Shown: positions 35,812-46,510 of the stretch, one piece after another
Numbering within the stretch: the first letter of the stretch is position 1
Layout of the letters: each line of letters opens with the position of its first letter
NCBI RefSeq assembly: GCF_019279795.1
Contig: NC_056740.1
Location: 227,504,611 to 227,568,610, forward strand
Reading direction: 5' to 3'
Length of the DNA stretch: 64,000 nt
Origin: Protopterus annectens
Lineage: Eukaryota > Chordata > Ceratodontiformes > Protopteridae
Notes under the pieces: model-generated
What the model was told of the DNA's origin: nothing
The model's database searches: none
The model's input: the letters and a program-made list of their open reading frames with translations, nothing else
Translations under genes and position numbers: made by a program

Positions 35812-38683
35812 TGCCTTTTTTAGGCAAGGTTCAAATGACAAATTCACCACAGTAACAGGAACAGGCAAGCAAAAACTGAGGGTGATGCTACTCAATGCTA
35901 GAAGTCTAAATCTCAAAATGCACTCACTCGAGGCACTCCTTAAAATGGAGAACATCGATATCTGTGCAGTGACTGAGACCTGGTTCAAGGCTCCAGAGAG
36001 CACCCCTGCACTACCAGGCTATAACTCATACCACACTTTTCGTCCATGTAACCTGGGCCGGAACACCAAAGGTGGAGGTGTGTCCATATTCATTAAGGAT
36101 ATCCACACCTCCAGGCTCGTTGCTCAGCATAATGTAGCCGAGGTTATCCAAGTGCAACTAACTGTGGGCAAAACTACAATCCAAATTGTAGCCTGCTACA
36201 GATCACCCACCATGCTGCAGGATTCCCACTCCTCCTTTCTTGATGTACTGGAAAATATTAGGGTTCAAACAAACACCGTAATAATGGGCGATTTCAACTA
36301 CCCTACCATTAACTGGGAAAACTACTCATGTACCAACTCCTTCACTCAACGCTTTCTGGAATTCATAAACTCCAATGCCCTGGATCAACTTATCCACACC
36401 CCCCACCAGGGGCAACAATATCCTAGATCTAGTCATTACCAACATGAGTGACCGGTGTTCCACATCTGAAGTCAACTCCTCATTGGTCCGATCTGACTAT
36501 AAGATAATTACCCTAGATATCCACATCCTGCTCCCACCCCCCATTAGGGAAACCATGGTAAAAACTTTCTCCAAAGCCAACTTCATGCTTCTTAAGACAG
36601 AAGTGGTGAACTTCATGACACCCATGCAGATGGACAATACAGTTACGACTACTGAATCCTACACAATTGAACTTTATAAGCACTTACATGAGTGCATGGA
36701 TCGTGCTATCCCAAACAGAACCAAGACACTATCCTCCAAAAAAAGGAAGCCAATCTGGTGGTCCCCTGCCATAAACAAACTGTACAACAGAAGGAAGAAA
36801 CTGTTGCAAAAGAGAGTAAAATTCCATGAGTGGAGGAGCTCCTGGTCAGCCTCAGTAAGAAGCTGCGATCCCTGATAAAATCATCCAAAGCTAGTTACGA
36901 AAACAAAATCGCCACTGATTCTAAAGACAACCACAAAGCATTCTATAGCTATGTCAAGAATCTCAATGGCAACACTCAGATCTGCTCTGAGTTACAGCAC
37001 AATGGCACTAAATATACAGACCCAACTGATATTGCCAACATCCTGGCAGATAGGTTCAGTGCTAACTTTACCCCCCTCTCACCCCCTAAAGATCCCATCT
37101 CTATACCGGAAGAATGCAATGTTCCTGTAATCATGGCTGCACAGGTAAAAACCTCACTCTCCAAAGCCAAGAACGCAGCATCCATGGGACCAGACAACAT
37201 CCCAGGCTGTGTTCTGCATGAACTACAGAACGAACTGACACCCCACCTAAGTACCATGTTCAATCATAGCCTCACCTCAGGCTTTGTGCCTACCAAATGG
37301 CGCACAGCAACGGTTATCTCACTCCACAAGGGGGGAGCCATCACGGACCCTGGGAACTACTGCCCCATTAGCCTGATGAGCCTGGTCTGCAAGGCCATAG
37401 AATGTATCATCATGGAACTTATAAACAAAGACATTGGTAATCTCCAAACTCTGGACCCCACCCAGTTCAGGTTTGTAAAAGGCAGATCATGTCTCCTAAA
37501 CCTGATAGACTTCTTTGAAGCAGTCACCAAATCCGTAGACAAGGGTAAGGTGGTTCACACAGCCTATCTAGATCTCGCCAAGGCTTTCGACACCATCCCC
37601 CACTCTGGAATTATAGATAAACTCACTAAACTAGGTATAAATCCCGATGTCACAAGATGGGTTGCCAACTGGCTCACTGACAGAACCCACACTGTGAAAG
37701 TAGCAGACTCCAAATCCGACTTCAGACCAGTGACAAGCAGAGTACCACAGGGTTCAGTCCTGGGTCCTCTCCTGTTTGGTATCTACTTCTCTGAAGTACA
37801 GGCTAACACAGAAGGTCTTCGGCTGACGAAGTTCGCAGATGACTGCAAACTAGGAGCCATAATCGAAACTCCTAATGATGTGGACATCCTACAAAAGGGC
37901 CTCACTGAGACAGATGCCTGGTGTCAAAGCCATGGCCTTAAGCTCAATGCCAAAAAGTGCATTGTCATCCCTTTGGTAAAAACTCTGTACACATGAACTA
38001 CAACATAGGCGGTAGTATACTTAACAGCGAAAGTGTGATAAGAGACCTTGGGACACAGGTGGACAGTAGTCTCTCCTTTGATAATCACATCGCCACAGTA
38101 GTCAGGAAATCCTTCTACGTGGCACACCTCATCAAAAAAAGGTTTCTCATCCAGAAAAAAAGAGGTCATTGTTCCCCTCCACTCATCACTCATTAGACCC
38201 ATTATAGAGTACAATGCCCCTTTTGGTATGTACCTCACAAGACATCTACAACAACTGGAAAGGCCACAGAAATACCTCACAAAGAGGATTACTGGCCTCA
38301 AACAGATGCCCTACGCAGACCATCTCAAAAAACTCCAGCTTTACTCCGTCGCATATCGCCTACTCAGAGGTGATCTCTGCCTAACATACAAAGCTATGTC
38401 AAACCCAGAGCTGTTGGACATGCTCCACTTAAAGAAATCCCAATCTCTCCGAGCTACACACTCTAGGGACCTAAACCTTGTCACCACAATAAACAGAACA
38501 TGCCAGAGGGATAGATTCCTGTCCCAGAGACTTCCCATACTCTGGAATAAACTACCTATCTATATCAAACAAAGCTCCTCATTAGCACTCTTCAAGAAAA
38601 ATCTTGATGATTGGATGGGAAATAGGAAATTCACCCCGGGGATCACCTCTGTGGCTTTGCTCGACAGTGGCACAGGAAAATAA
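35714..38683 (+). pseudogene. CR1 ORF2 (copy B), endonuclease-RT, nearly complete
   Basis: Endonuclease at 35714-36451 keeps 'TETWF' and 'GDFNYP' (intact, unlike copy A), with SDY in place of SDH. An extra C in the same C-run as copy A (near 36400) and a one-base loss near 36841 shift the frame. From 36830 to 37996 the reverse transcriptase is open for 388 codons: 'KNAASMGPDNIPGC', 'QFRFVKGRSCLLN', 'YLDLAKAFDTIP', 'SRVPQGSVLGPLLF', 'KFADDCKLG'. After two more shifts (near 37980 and 38155) the C-terminal region 38228-38683 reads to its natural stop. This is the best RT frame among the CR1 copies, but still dead overall. Confidence 0.9.
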
Positions 38684-38849
38684 TTTTCTTGGGTGGCAAA
38701 AGCCAGGGTACCTTTTTGGCTGGGCTTGTATAGGCCCCCAGGGCTGATAGCCTAGTACCTACCTATGAACCTATGAACCTATAACCTATTGCTCCTACTA
38801 CTATTGGAACTGTCTGGGTATCTTTCTTCCACATTGTTCTCATTTCTGC

Positions 38850-41187
38850 CTGCAAATCCTAATATTTTATGACTTTGTGTCTCTCTGTATGCAAGACACT
38901 GTAGTCACTGGGTGTAGTGATTTCAGTGATCAATGCTACTTTTGTCTTCTTTTCATGGACCACTATATCTGGTTTCCTCGTATCTGTCTTTTGAACTGTT
39001 GGTAATGGGTGATCCCATGTGATGTAGACTTCATCATTTTCTATGATGCTTTGTGGCTCATGTTTTCCAGTGCTTTTCAACTACTTCAGTATTATAATGT
39101 TTGCACGATCCCCAGTGCATCAGTCCTGCCACATTATTATGCCTTTCAGTATGCAGTCCTTCTGCCATTAGTATGTCACAACCAGCAACAAGGTGTGCGA
39201 CTATTTCCAATTCTGTTTTACAAAACCTATGTTTGTCTGTTTCTAACACATAAAGTCCACAGAAAGGTCCCTGAATCCAGAAGTCAGAAGGAATACAATT
39301 ATAATATCATTGCGAGGTAGCAGAAATAAAGGTAGCCCTTGGTGCCAACGTATCCACTTTTTATTGAAATAAATAAATGAATACAAGCACTTTAATCTCT
39401 ATCAATTTAAGGACTTTATGAAGATCCAGGGACCTTTCTGTGGACTTTGTTTTACTTGACTGGTTTGCGGTTTCTAGCACATGTTCAATGGACTCTGTCA
39501 GTTAATCTGGACGTAATCCACTGTCTTGAGCTGTCAATATTAACCTTTCATTCTTTGGTTTGAATTTGCCTCTCCTTATACATTTCTGTGCTCGATCCTG
39601 ATCAACATGAGGTTGTTCCAGGAGTTTTCTGTACTTGCAACTATATTTATGCATTTACCACATTTCTACTCTTTTTATCTGATCCTTTACCTTATATTCT
39701 TTCTTTTTTTTTTGGCACATTCAGTTGCTGCCTGATTTCTTTCTACTTCTGATTTGATTTCCATTCCTGCTTGACACCAATATGCTTCTGCTAGACTAAG
39801 AAGGGAAGTCATCTTAGATTTATTCTCGTCATGTTTTAGAACTTTCACTATGTTTGGGTCTTGTGAGGTCAGCAGATATGTATTCAGTCCCACGATTGCA
39901 GATCTATACATGTAATCAATTTCAAGGAGGTCCATTCCTCCTTCAAAACTGAGAATATATAATCTTGGTATGCACTGATTTTTATAAATCATTTGATGAG
40001 CATGAAGCATCCTTTTGTTTTCCTCTCTAATCTATCCAACACCTTTTGGGGGCAGTCAGTCACTCCAAAACTGTAAGTTAGGACAGGATGAGCAAACTGG
40101 TTTATAGCCTGGACTTTGTTCCTAGATGTTACAGGATTACTTTAAGTCTTCTAAAATATTCCTGAGTTTTATTCTCATTTGTTCATGTTTCATTGTTGAT
40201 CCTTCATCAGTTGCCAAATATTTATACACTCCCTCTTGCTCAAGTTTTTTTATATCACATTCTTATCCCAAACTGTTGTTTTTTTGGTGCAGCAGCTTTC
40301 CTGCCTAAAAGGTTGATTTTGCACATTTATCAAGACCAATGACATTTTTCTATCATATGAAACAGTTTTGACTACTTGCAGTTGTGCTTTCAGTTCCTGG
40401 TCTTATGACTATACAGCTTTAAATCATCAACAAAGTAAAAGAGCAGTGGTGGAGAGAGTCACCTTGGAATATCCAGGGACCTTTATCCCTGGAGTAATAA
40501 TTTGTACTTTATCATGACTTAAGTGGTTTGCCACTGTTTCATGGCTGCTGTGATGTAGTTTATCAGTGTAGGGTGTATCTTATACATTTTTAAGCACTTT
40601 TTTATCCATGAATGTGGGATACTGTCAAATGCTTTTTTTAGTTTATCCATGCCATACATAACTTCTTCCCCTTTTTACAGTTCTCCACTATGACGTTATT
40701 TAAAAACAAATGATCCTTTGTTCCATATGACTTCTTTTTATTACCCTTTTGTTCTATTTCCATAATTGAGTTTTCTTCTAAATGACTATAAACTCTGTGT
40801 TGGCATCAATTCCAGTTAAGTATAGCTTGCAGATTCACTCTTAAATAGGAACATTGTTTTCCCTGTTGTTAGCCAGGTTGGCATCTGTTTGGGGTATGAA
40901 TATTAATAGTTCTTACTCATGGCTAAATCTTTGTGCAAAGACATTAATACTTTTAGCCAGAAGTTAGGTGCTACATCTGTGCCAGGGATTTTTCAATTAG
41001 AGGCTTTTCTTAACTTTGTTTCAGTCTCTCTGGCTGTTACTTCATCCCATTTCATATCCTGTACCGTTACACTTCTTATTTTTTCTTTTTCTTCTTCTAT
41101 CCATTACGCATCTTTGTTATGTTCCACGGGATATTCATAAATATTTCTCCAAAATGTATCTATTTCTTCTTTTTTTGGTGGTCTTTC
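38850..41187 (-). pseudogene. RLE LINE reverse transcriptase and endonuclease, broken
   Basis: Reading from 41187 leftward: 'EEIDTFWRNIYEYP', then 'ASNWKIPGTDVAPNFW' (about 41000), then 'LKKAFDSIPHSWIKKCL' (about 40640; first catalytic Asp block). Next comes 'GDSLSPLLF' fused after a deletion to 'YFVDDLKLY' (about 40440; catalytic Asp pair). Post-RT sequence includes 'IPRLYILSFEGGMDLLEID' (about 39950). A Cys/His knuckle reads 'FCKTELEIVAHLVAGC' (about 39225), where the second Cys is lost. The nuclease segment is 'RKPDIVVHEKKTKVALITEI' (about 38980), giving the PD...E pattern of restriction-like endonucleases. At least six stops or shifts. An extra fragment with inverted arms interrupts it at 39252-39449. 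Confidence 0.75.
39252..39449 (-). repeat. Inverted-repeat insert in the RLE LINE, Penelope-tail-like
   Basis: Arms of 26-27 bp (39252-39278 and 39423-39449) are inverted copies with one mismatch and a one-base indel. Both include 'gtccacagaaaggtccctg'. The 144 bp between them, read on the minus strand, has (AAAT)-rich then 'TTCAATAAAAAGTGGATACG' followed by 'TTGGCACCAAGGG'. This resembles the polyadenylation-like 3' terminus of Penelope-like elements. The insert falls between coding for the post-RT region and for the Cys/His knuckle. The structure is certain; its origin is inferred. Confidence 0.6.
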
Positions 41188-42806
41188 ATAGGTTCATAGG
41201 TAGGTACTAGGCTATTACCCCTAGGGTCTATATAAGCCTAGCCAAAAACGTACCCTGGCTTTCGCCACCCAAGAAAATCATTTTCCTGTGCCCCTGTCGA
41301 GCAGAGCCATAGAAGTGATCCCCGGGGTGACTTTCCTATTTCCCATCCAATCATCAAGATTTTTCTTGAAAAGTGCTAATGAGGAGCTTTGTTTGACATA
41401 GATAGGTAGTCTGTTCCAGAGTATGGGAAGTCTCTGGGACAGGAATCTATCCCTCCAGCATGTTCTGTTTATTGTGGTGAAAAGGTTTTGGTCCCTAGAG
41501 CATGTAGCTTGGAGGGATTGGGATTTCTTTAAGTGGAGCATGTCCAACAGCTCTGGGTTTGACATAGCTTTGTATGTTAGGCAGAGATTGCCTCTGAGTA
41601 GGCAATATGCGACGGAGTAAAGCTGGAGTTTTTTGAGATGGTCTGCATAGGGCATCTGTTTGAGGCCAGTAATCCTCTTTGTGAGGTATTTCTGTGGCCT
41701 TTCCAGTTGTTGTAGATGTCTTGTGAGGTACATACCAAATGGGATGTTGTACTCTATAATGGGTCTAATAAGTGATGAGTAGAGGGGAACAATGACCTAT
41801 TTTTCTCTGGATGAGAAACCTTTTGTGATATACGTAGAAGGATTTCCTGACCACTGTGGCGATGTGATTATCAAAGGAGAGACTGCTGTCCACCTGTGTT
41901 CCAAGGTTTCTTATCCCACTTTTGGCATTAAGTAGACTACCACTTATGTGGTAGTTCATGGGTACAGAGTTTTTACAAAGGGGATGACAATACACTTTTT
42001 GGTATTGAGCTTCAGGCCATGGCTTTGACATCAGGCATCTGTCCCATTGAGGTCCTTTTGTAGTATGTCCACATCATTAGGAGTTTCGATTATGGCTCCT
42101 AGTTTTCAGTCATCTGCAAACATTATTAGCCAAAGACCTTCTGTGTTAGCCTGTTCTTCAGAGAAGTAGATACCAAACAGGAGAACACCCAGGACTGAAC
42201 CCTGTGGTACTCCACTTGTCACTGGTCTGCAGTCAGATTTGGAGTCTGCTACTTTCACAGTGTGGGTTCTGTCCATGAGCCAGTTGGCAACCCATCTTGT
42301 GACATAGGTATTTATACCTAGTTTAGTGAGCTTATCTATAATTCCAGAGTGGGGGATGGTGTTGAAAGCCTTGGCGAGATCTAGATTAGCTGTGTGAACC
42401 ACCTTATCATCATCTATGGCTTTGGTGACTGCTTCAAAGAAGTCAGTCAGGTTTAGGAGACATGATCTGCCTTTTACAAACCTGAACTTGGTGGGGTCCA
42501 GAGTTTGGAGATTACCAATTTCTTTGTTTATGAGTTCCATGATGATACATTCCATGGCCTTGCAGACCAGGCTCATCAGGCTAATGGGGCAGTAGTTTCC
42601 AGGGTCCATCGTGGCTCCCCCTTTGTGGAGTGGGATAACCATCTCTGTGCACCATTGAGTAGGCACAAAGCCTGAGGTGAGGCTATGATTGAACATGGTA
42701 CTTAAGTAGGGTGCCAGTTCATTCTGTAGTTCATGTAGAACACAGCCTGGGATATTGTCAGGTCCCAGGGATGCTATGTTCTTGGCTTTGGAGAGTGTGT
42801 TTTTTA
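41188..42806 (-). mobile_element. CR1 LINE copy C, 3' part
   Basis: Minus-strand CR1 from its tail (cataggttcatagg at 41188) through the ORF2 C-terminus (41278-41733) into the RT. It is interrupted at 42806 by a Penelope-like element and resumes at 44896. The last 65 bp (42742-42806) are repeated at 44896-44960, the insertion duplication. RT motifs 'LDLAKAFNTIPHS', 'GVPQGSVLGVLLF' and 'FADD' are readable on the minus strand between 42400 and 42106. Confidence 0.9.
42742..42806. repeat. 65-bp target duplication, left copy
   Basis: Matches 44896-44960 with a single mismatch (42791 g versus 44945 c). It belongs to CR1-C ORF2 (the 'GPDNIPGC' codons on the minus strand) and flanks the Penelope-like insertion. 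Confidence 0.93.
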
Positions 42807-44431
42807 GACCTATTATAGATGGTCGACATTCAATTACGTACGCATGTGCTAAATGGGTGGACAATAAATTAAAACAGGTACTGGCAACAGAACAACAAAT
42901 ATGCCGTGACTCTTGGCATGTATTAAAATCTCTGAATGACATTGCCTTTGAACCAGACTTAAAGTTTTTAACCGCAGATGTTAAAGACTTGTACACTGCA
43001 ATCCCACAAGATCTAGGTGTAGAATGGGTAAGAGAGTTTTTATTAACTAAACACTTAATAGGCAGTGATATAGACCTCATAGTCAGCCTACTGGAGATTG
43101 TTTTGAACAACAATTTTTTCATGTTTAAGAAACAGATTTTTTTGCAGAAAAATGGAACAGCAATGGGCTCCCCATGTGGTGGGAGCTTTGCTAATAGTGT
43201 AATGGCGTATTGGAAGTGTAATTTTTTGTTCAAACATAATTTATATAAAAAAATGGTAGTTTGGTATACCCGCTACCAAGATGACATCCTTATGGTCATT
43301 AAAGGTACAAAAGAAGAAGCAGATGAATTAATAAATGAGATGTGTACATTTTCTTCTTTTTACGTGGAGTCTAGTATTAATTATTTAGACATTCTTATTT
43401 CCAAAGATCTAATTGGCAATAGATTTGTTTCTAACATCTACAGGAAGCCTTTTTACAGTAATTCATTCTTGCACTTTAGTAGTTTTCACCCTTTTTTTCA
43501 AAAGAAAGGTGTCATAAAGGGCCAAATAGTCCGTGCTTCTCGTATGTGTAGTACTGATGACCTCTTTGTGGAAGAATGTAATAAATTATTCCTAATGTTT
43601 AGTAACCGAGGATATCCAAAGAAACTTATTCATTCCATTATTAATGAGGTCAGTATTAAAAGAAATAAGGGACTTATGAATCCTATATTAACATCTGGTT
43701 CAACCAAAATGAATAACCTAGTATGTGAAATAAATGTAAGTAGTCAGGGAACAGAAATCATTGACCAACCTAAAACTAACTATAATGTTAGTTTTCTGAC
43801 TCAATTTAATGATCTAGCCCCCCAAGTCAGGAAAATATTAAATAATAACTGGAAATTGGTGTCTAATGATATAAATTCTATTTCCATACTAGGGTATAAA
43901 CCAGTAGTAGTATATAAAAAGGCACCTTCTCTTAAGATGTTATTGGAATTAACTAATATTAGTTATAAACCAAATAAGGGAATGTTTAAGTGTGGACGAT
44001 GCAATTATTGCAAGTATATAAAAACAGGTTCCTTTTTTGAGATTAAAAACAAAAGGTATTACTGTAATGATAAGTATAACTGTGAAAGCTCTGGTGTTGT
44101 TTATCTGGCTTCCTGTAAATTATGTTCTGCTTTCTATTTGGGGAAAACTGAGCGTCAGTTAAAACAACGCATATATGAACACATATATGCTATATCTAGG
44201 AATATGCCTACAAATGCTTTGGCAAAACATATTAATGAGTTTCCTAACCATAGTTTTTTATTTAATGTAGTAAATAAGGTCCATAAAAACCCTAGAGGTG
44301 GACCTTGGCATTTGAGGCTTGAGGAGCAGGAACTGCTGTGGCAATTTAAAACTGAAGCATATGTATATCCAGGTATAAATGAACACTGCTCAATTAAATG
44401 CCTTCTTAAATTAAAGGCTTTACAACGATAG
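42755..44431 (+). CDS. Penelope-like RT plus GIY-YIG endonuclease, 5'-truncated, chimeric N-terminus
   Basis: Longest intact frame in the window (558 codons). The first 17 codons are antisense CR1-C; element coding starts at 42807 with 'RPIIDGRHSI'. The RT N-terminal portion is missing, but the core is present: 'TADVKDLYTAIP' (residues about 73-84), 'NGTAMGSPCGGSFANS' (about 133-148), catalytic 'RYQDDILMV' (about 173-181), and 'NYLDILI' plus 'NIYRKPFYSNSFLHFSSFHP' (about 209-250). A linker with 'CGRCNYCKYI' (about 412-421) precedes the GIY-YIG nuclease: 'GVVYLASCKLCSAFYLGKT' and 'RQLKQRIYEH' (about 447-478). GIY-YIG would nick the target and RT would prime from the nick. The Cys motif suggests a Neptune/Poseidon-type element. 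There is no stop or shift, so this is the youngest insertion here, but with truncated RT it is unlikely to be autonomous. Confidence 0.9.
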   Translation: MSGPRDAMFLALESVFFRPIIDGRHSITYACAKWVDNKLKQVLATEQQICRDSWHVLKSLNDIAFEPDLKFLTADVKDLYTAIPQDLGVEWVREFLLTKHLIGSDIDLIVSLLEIVLNNNFFMFKKQIFLQKNGTAMGSPCGGSFANSVMAYWKCNFLFKHNLYKKMVVWYTRYQDDILMVIKGTKEEADELINEMCTFSSFYVESSINYLDILISKDLIGNRFVSNIYRKPFYSNSFLHFSSFHPFFQKKGVIKGQIVRASRMCSTDDLFVEECNKLFLMFSNRGYPKKLIHSIINEVSIKRNKGLMNPILTSGSTKMNNLVCEINVSSQGTEIIDQPKTNYNVSFLTQFNDLAPQVRKILNNNWKLVSNDINSISILGYKPVVVYKKAPSLKMLLELTNISYKPNKGMFKCGRCNYCKYIKTGSFFEIKNKRYYCNDKYNCESSGVVYLASCKLCSAFYLGKTERQLKQRIYEHIYAISRNMPTNALAKHINEFPNHSFLFNVVNKVHKNPRGGPWHLRLEEQELLWQFKTEAYVYPGINEHCSIKCLLKLKALQR

Positions 44432-44895
44432 ATTTAGCAGTGTTAAATGTTAAAAAGTGGCAATATATAACATATATCTAAGTGCCCCATTAAAATGTGT
44501 TTTAGGAAATACTCAGAATTCTGGTTAACAATATGTGTTTCCATTTATTTATAAAACATGACAAAATTGCATTTATAATTTGATATATATTTGATTTTTA
44601 ATGATTTTTTATGCAACAAAAAGCATTTAATACATATCTCTTTAAGTAGTTAGTTCATTAACTGTTTTAAATGTTTAATTGACAATGAGCTGTTGGGTGT
44701 GTGAACAAATTGGTTTCCTATATATGTTCCAGTCATTTTTTAAAATGTTGTCTGAAGAAGTGCATCTATCTGTTAATGCACGAAAGCGCTAACAGAACGG
44801 AATAAATTGCTTTATCTTTGTAGAGACTAGCGTGATTTGTTTCACAGTATCACTTTTTTTGTGTTTTTCCAAGTTTGTGTTTTGCGTTTTGGTTT
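42807..44895 (+). mobile_element. Penelope-like element, 5'-truncated
   Basis: About 2.09 kb, inserted in opposite orientation to the host CR1-C and flanked by 65-bp direct repeats. It comprises the RT-EN frame, about 320 bp of AT-rich 3' UTR, a hammerhead-like motif (44748-44795), and a terminal segment with 'GGAATAAA' and T-rich sequence ending 'gttttgcgttttggttt'. The internally intact frame contrasts with the broken CR1 around it. Confidence 0.9.
44748..44795 (+). ncRNA. Hammerhead-ribozyme-like motif
   Basis: In order: stem I 5' strand TTGT (44748-44751), core CTGAAGA (44752-44758; the fifth core position is free in hammerheads) plus one extra A, stem II GTGCAT (44760-44765) with a 10-nt loop and perfect partner ATGCAC (44776-44781), core GAAA (44782-44785), minimal stem III AGCGCT (44785-44790), cleavage-site A (44791), stem I 3' strand ACAG (44792-44795). 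Stem I is three Watson-Crick pairs plus one G-T. Penelope-like elements are known to carry minimal hammerheads in their terminal repeats. The extra A before stem II could reduce activity. Confidence 0.7.
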
Positions 44896-44960
44896 ACAGC
44901 CTGGGATATTGTCAGGTCCCAGGGATGCTATGTTCTTGGCTTTGCAGAGTGTGTTTTTTA
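44896..44960. repeat. 65-bp target duplication, right copy
   Basis: Direct repeat of 42742-42806 with one mismatch; CR1-C continues from here. Confidence 0.93.
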
Positions 44961-45514
44961 CCTGTGCAGCTGTGATTACAGGAACTTTGCATTCTTTCAG
45001 TAAAGAGATGGGCCCTCTAGGAGGTGAGAGGGGAGTAAAGTTAGCACTGAACCTATCTTCCAGGATGTTGGCAATATCAGTTGGTTCTGTATATTTAGTG
45101 CCATTGTGCTGTAACTCAGAGCAGATCTGAGTGTTGCCATTGAGATTCTTGACATAGTTATAGAATGCTTTGTGGTTGTCTTTAGAGTCAGTGTCAATTT
45201 TGTTTTCATAATTAGCTTTGGAAGATTTTATGAGGGATCTCAGCTTCTTACTGAGGCTGACCAGGGAGTTCCTCCAGTCATGGGATTTTACTCTTTTTTG
45301 CAACAGTTTCTTTCTTCTGTTGTAGAGTTTGTTTATGGCAGAGGACCACCAGATTGGCTTCCTTTTTTTGGAGGATAGCATGTTGGTTCTATTAGGGATA
45401 GCATGATCCATGCACTTGTGTAAGTGCTTATAAAATGCATTTGTGTAGGATTCAGCAGTCGTACCTCTATTGTCCGTCTGTATGGGTGTCATGAAGTTTG
45501 CCACTTCTGTCTTT

Positions 45515-46225
45515 TTAAGAAGTGTGAAGTTGGCTTTGGAGAAGTTTTTTTACGGTGGTTTCCCCAATTGGGGGTGGGGGCGTGATGTGGATGTCTAGGG
45601 TGATTAGCTTGTGGTCGGATCTGACCAATGAGGAATTGACCTCTGGTGTGGAACACCGGTTGCCCATGTTGGTAATGACCAGGTTTAGGATATTGCTGCC
45701 CCTGGTGGAGGTGTGAATAAGTTGATCCAAGGCATTGGAATTTTTGAATTCCAGAAAACGTTGAGCAAAAGAGTTGGTACATGAGTAGTTTTCCCAGTTA
45801 ATGGTGGGGTAGTTGAAATCGCCCATTATTAGGGTGTTGGGTTGTACCCTAATACTTTCCAGTGTATCAAGAAATGAAGAGTGGGAATCCTGGGGCATGG
45901 AGGGGGTTCTGTAGCATGCTACAATTTGGATTGCGGTCTTGCCCAGAGTTAGTTGCACTTGGATAATCTCGGATGCATTATGCTGTGCAACTAGCCTGGA
46001 GGTGTGGATATCCTTAATGAATATGGACATGCCTCCACCTTTAGTGCGTCGTTCCGGGTTAGGTGGCCGAAAGGCATGGTATGAATTATAGCCTGGTAAC
46101 AGAGGGGTGCTCTCTGGAGCTTTGAACCAGGTCTCTGTCACTGCACAGATGTTGATGTTCTCCATTTTAAGGAGTGCCTTGAGTGAGTGCATTTTGAGGT
46201 TTAAACTTCTAGCATTTAGTAGCAT
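45515..46225 (-). pseudogene. CR1 ORF2 endonuclease (copy C)
   Basis: A 236-codon open frame of the apurinic-type endonuclease domain with every motif intact: 'LLNARSLNLKMHSL', 'AVTETWFKAPE', 'GGGMSIFIKDIHTSRL', 'IVACYRTPS', 'LIMGDFNYPTINW', and the terminal 'VRSDHKLITLDI' (true SDH, unlike copies A and B). A shift at about 45515 separates it from the RT linker (44842-45504), and the RT itself is split by the Penelope-like element. The domain is whole; the gene is not. Confidence 0.88.
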
Positions 46226-46510
46226 TACTCTTAGATTTTGCTTGCTTGTACCTGTTATGGTGGTGAATTTGTCATTTGAACCTTGCCTAAAAAAGTCACT
46301 ATTGGGGTGGCAAGAGCCTTAGCCAGTATCTGGAATCACAAGGGCAACAGGTGCAGCCCATCTCTGGCAAAGCATCGTCGTCTGTCGATTATGTTTTCCC
46401 AGGCAGACAAATACTGGATCCCCTTAGAATGACACCAGAAGCTTAGCCAATTGTTGAAGTCAGTCATTTTGTCCTTTTACTGTGGTATCATTCTGGGTGA
46501 TGGCAGGATG

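Larger units (their letters stand above)
34929..38790 (+). mobile_element. CR1 LINE copy B (ORF1, ORF2, 3' UTR and tail)
   Basis: Second unit of the tandem. It lacks a 5' UTR and an ORF1 start codon because it begins at the base equivalent to 31600. It continues beyond the duplicated segment (38253) into the ORF2 C-terminus, 3' UTR and tail: 'cctatgaacctatgaaccta' at 38762-38781. Indels differ from copy A, so the two have mutated independently since duplicating. Confidence 0.9.
38787..41187 (-). mobile_element. RLE-type LINE (R2-like superfamily), 3' coding part
   Basis: Minus-strand coding of a LINE with a restriction-like endonuclease at the C-terminus. It continues 5'-ward at 47745-48628, because the minus-strand CR1-C is inserted at 41187/47745 ('..NKVKVIN' on one side and 'PPKKEEIDTFWRNIYEYP' on the other). 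On its 3' side it is cut by the tail of CR1 copy B at 38787 after 'DLQAEMRTMWKKDTQ'. Such elements (R2, R4, HERO, NeSL, Utopia groups) are usually site-specific. The exact clade is not resolved. Confidence 0.75.

Noticed and set aside
42106..43233. 375-codon minus-strand frame
   Set aside because: It joins antisense Penelope-like sequence to CR1-C RT codons across the insertion junction. Only the CR1 part is real coding sequence.
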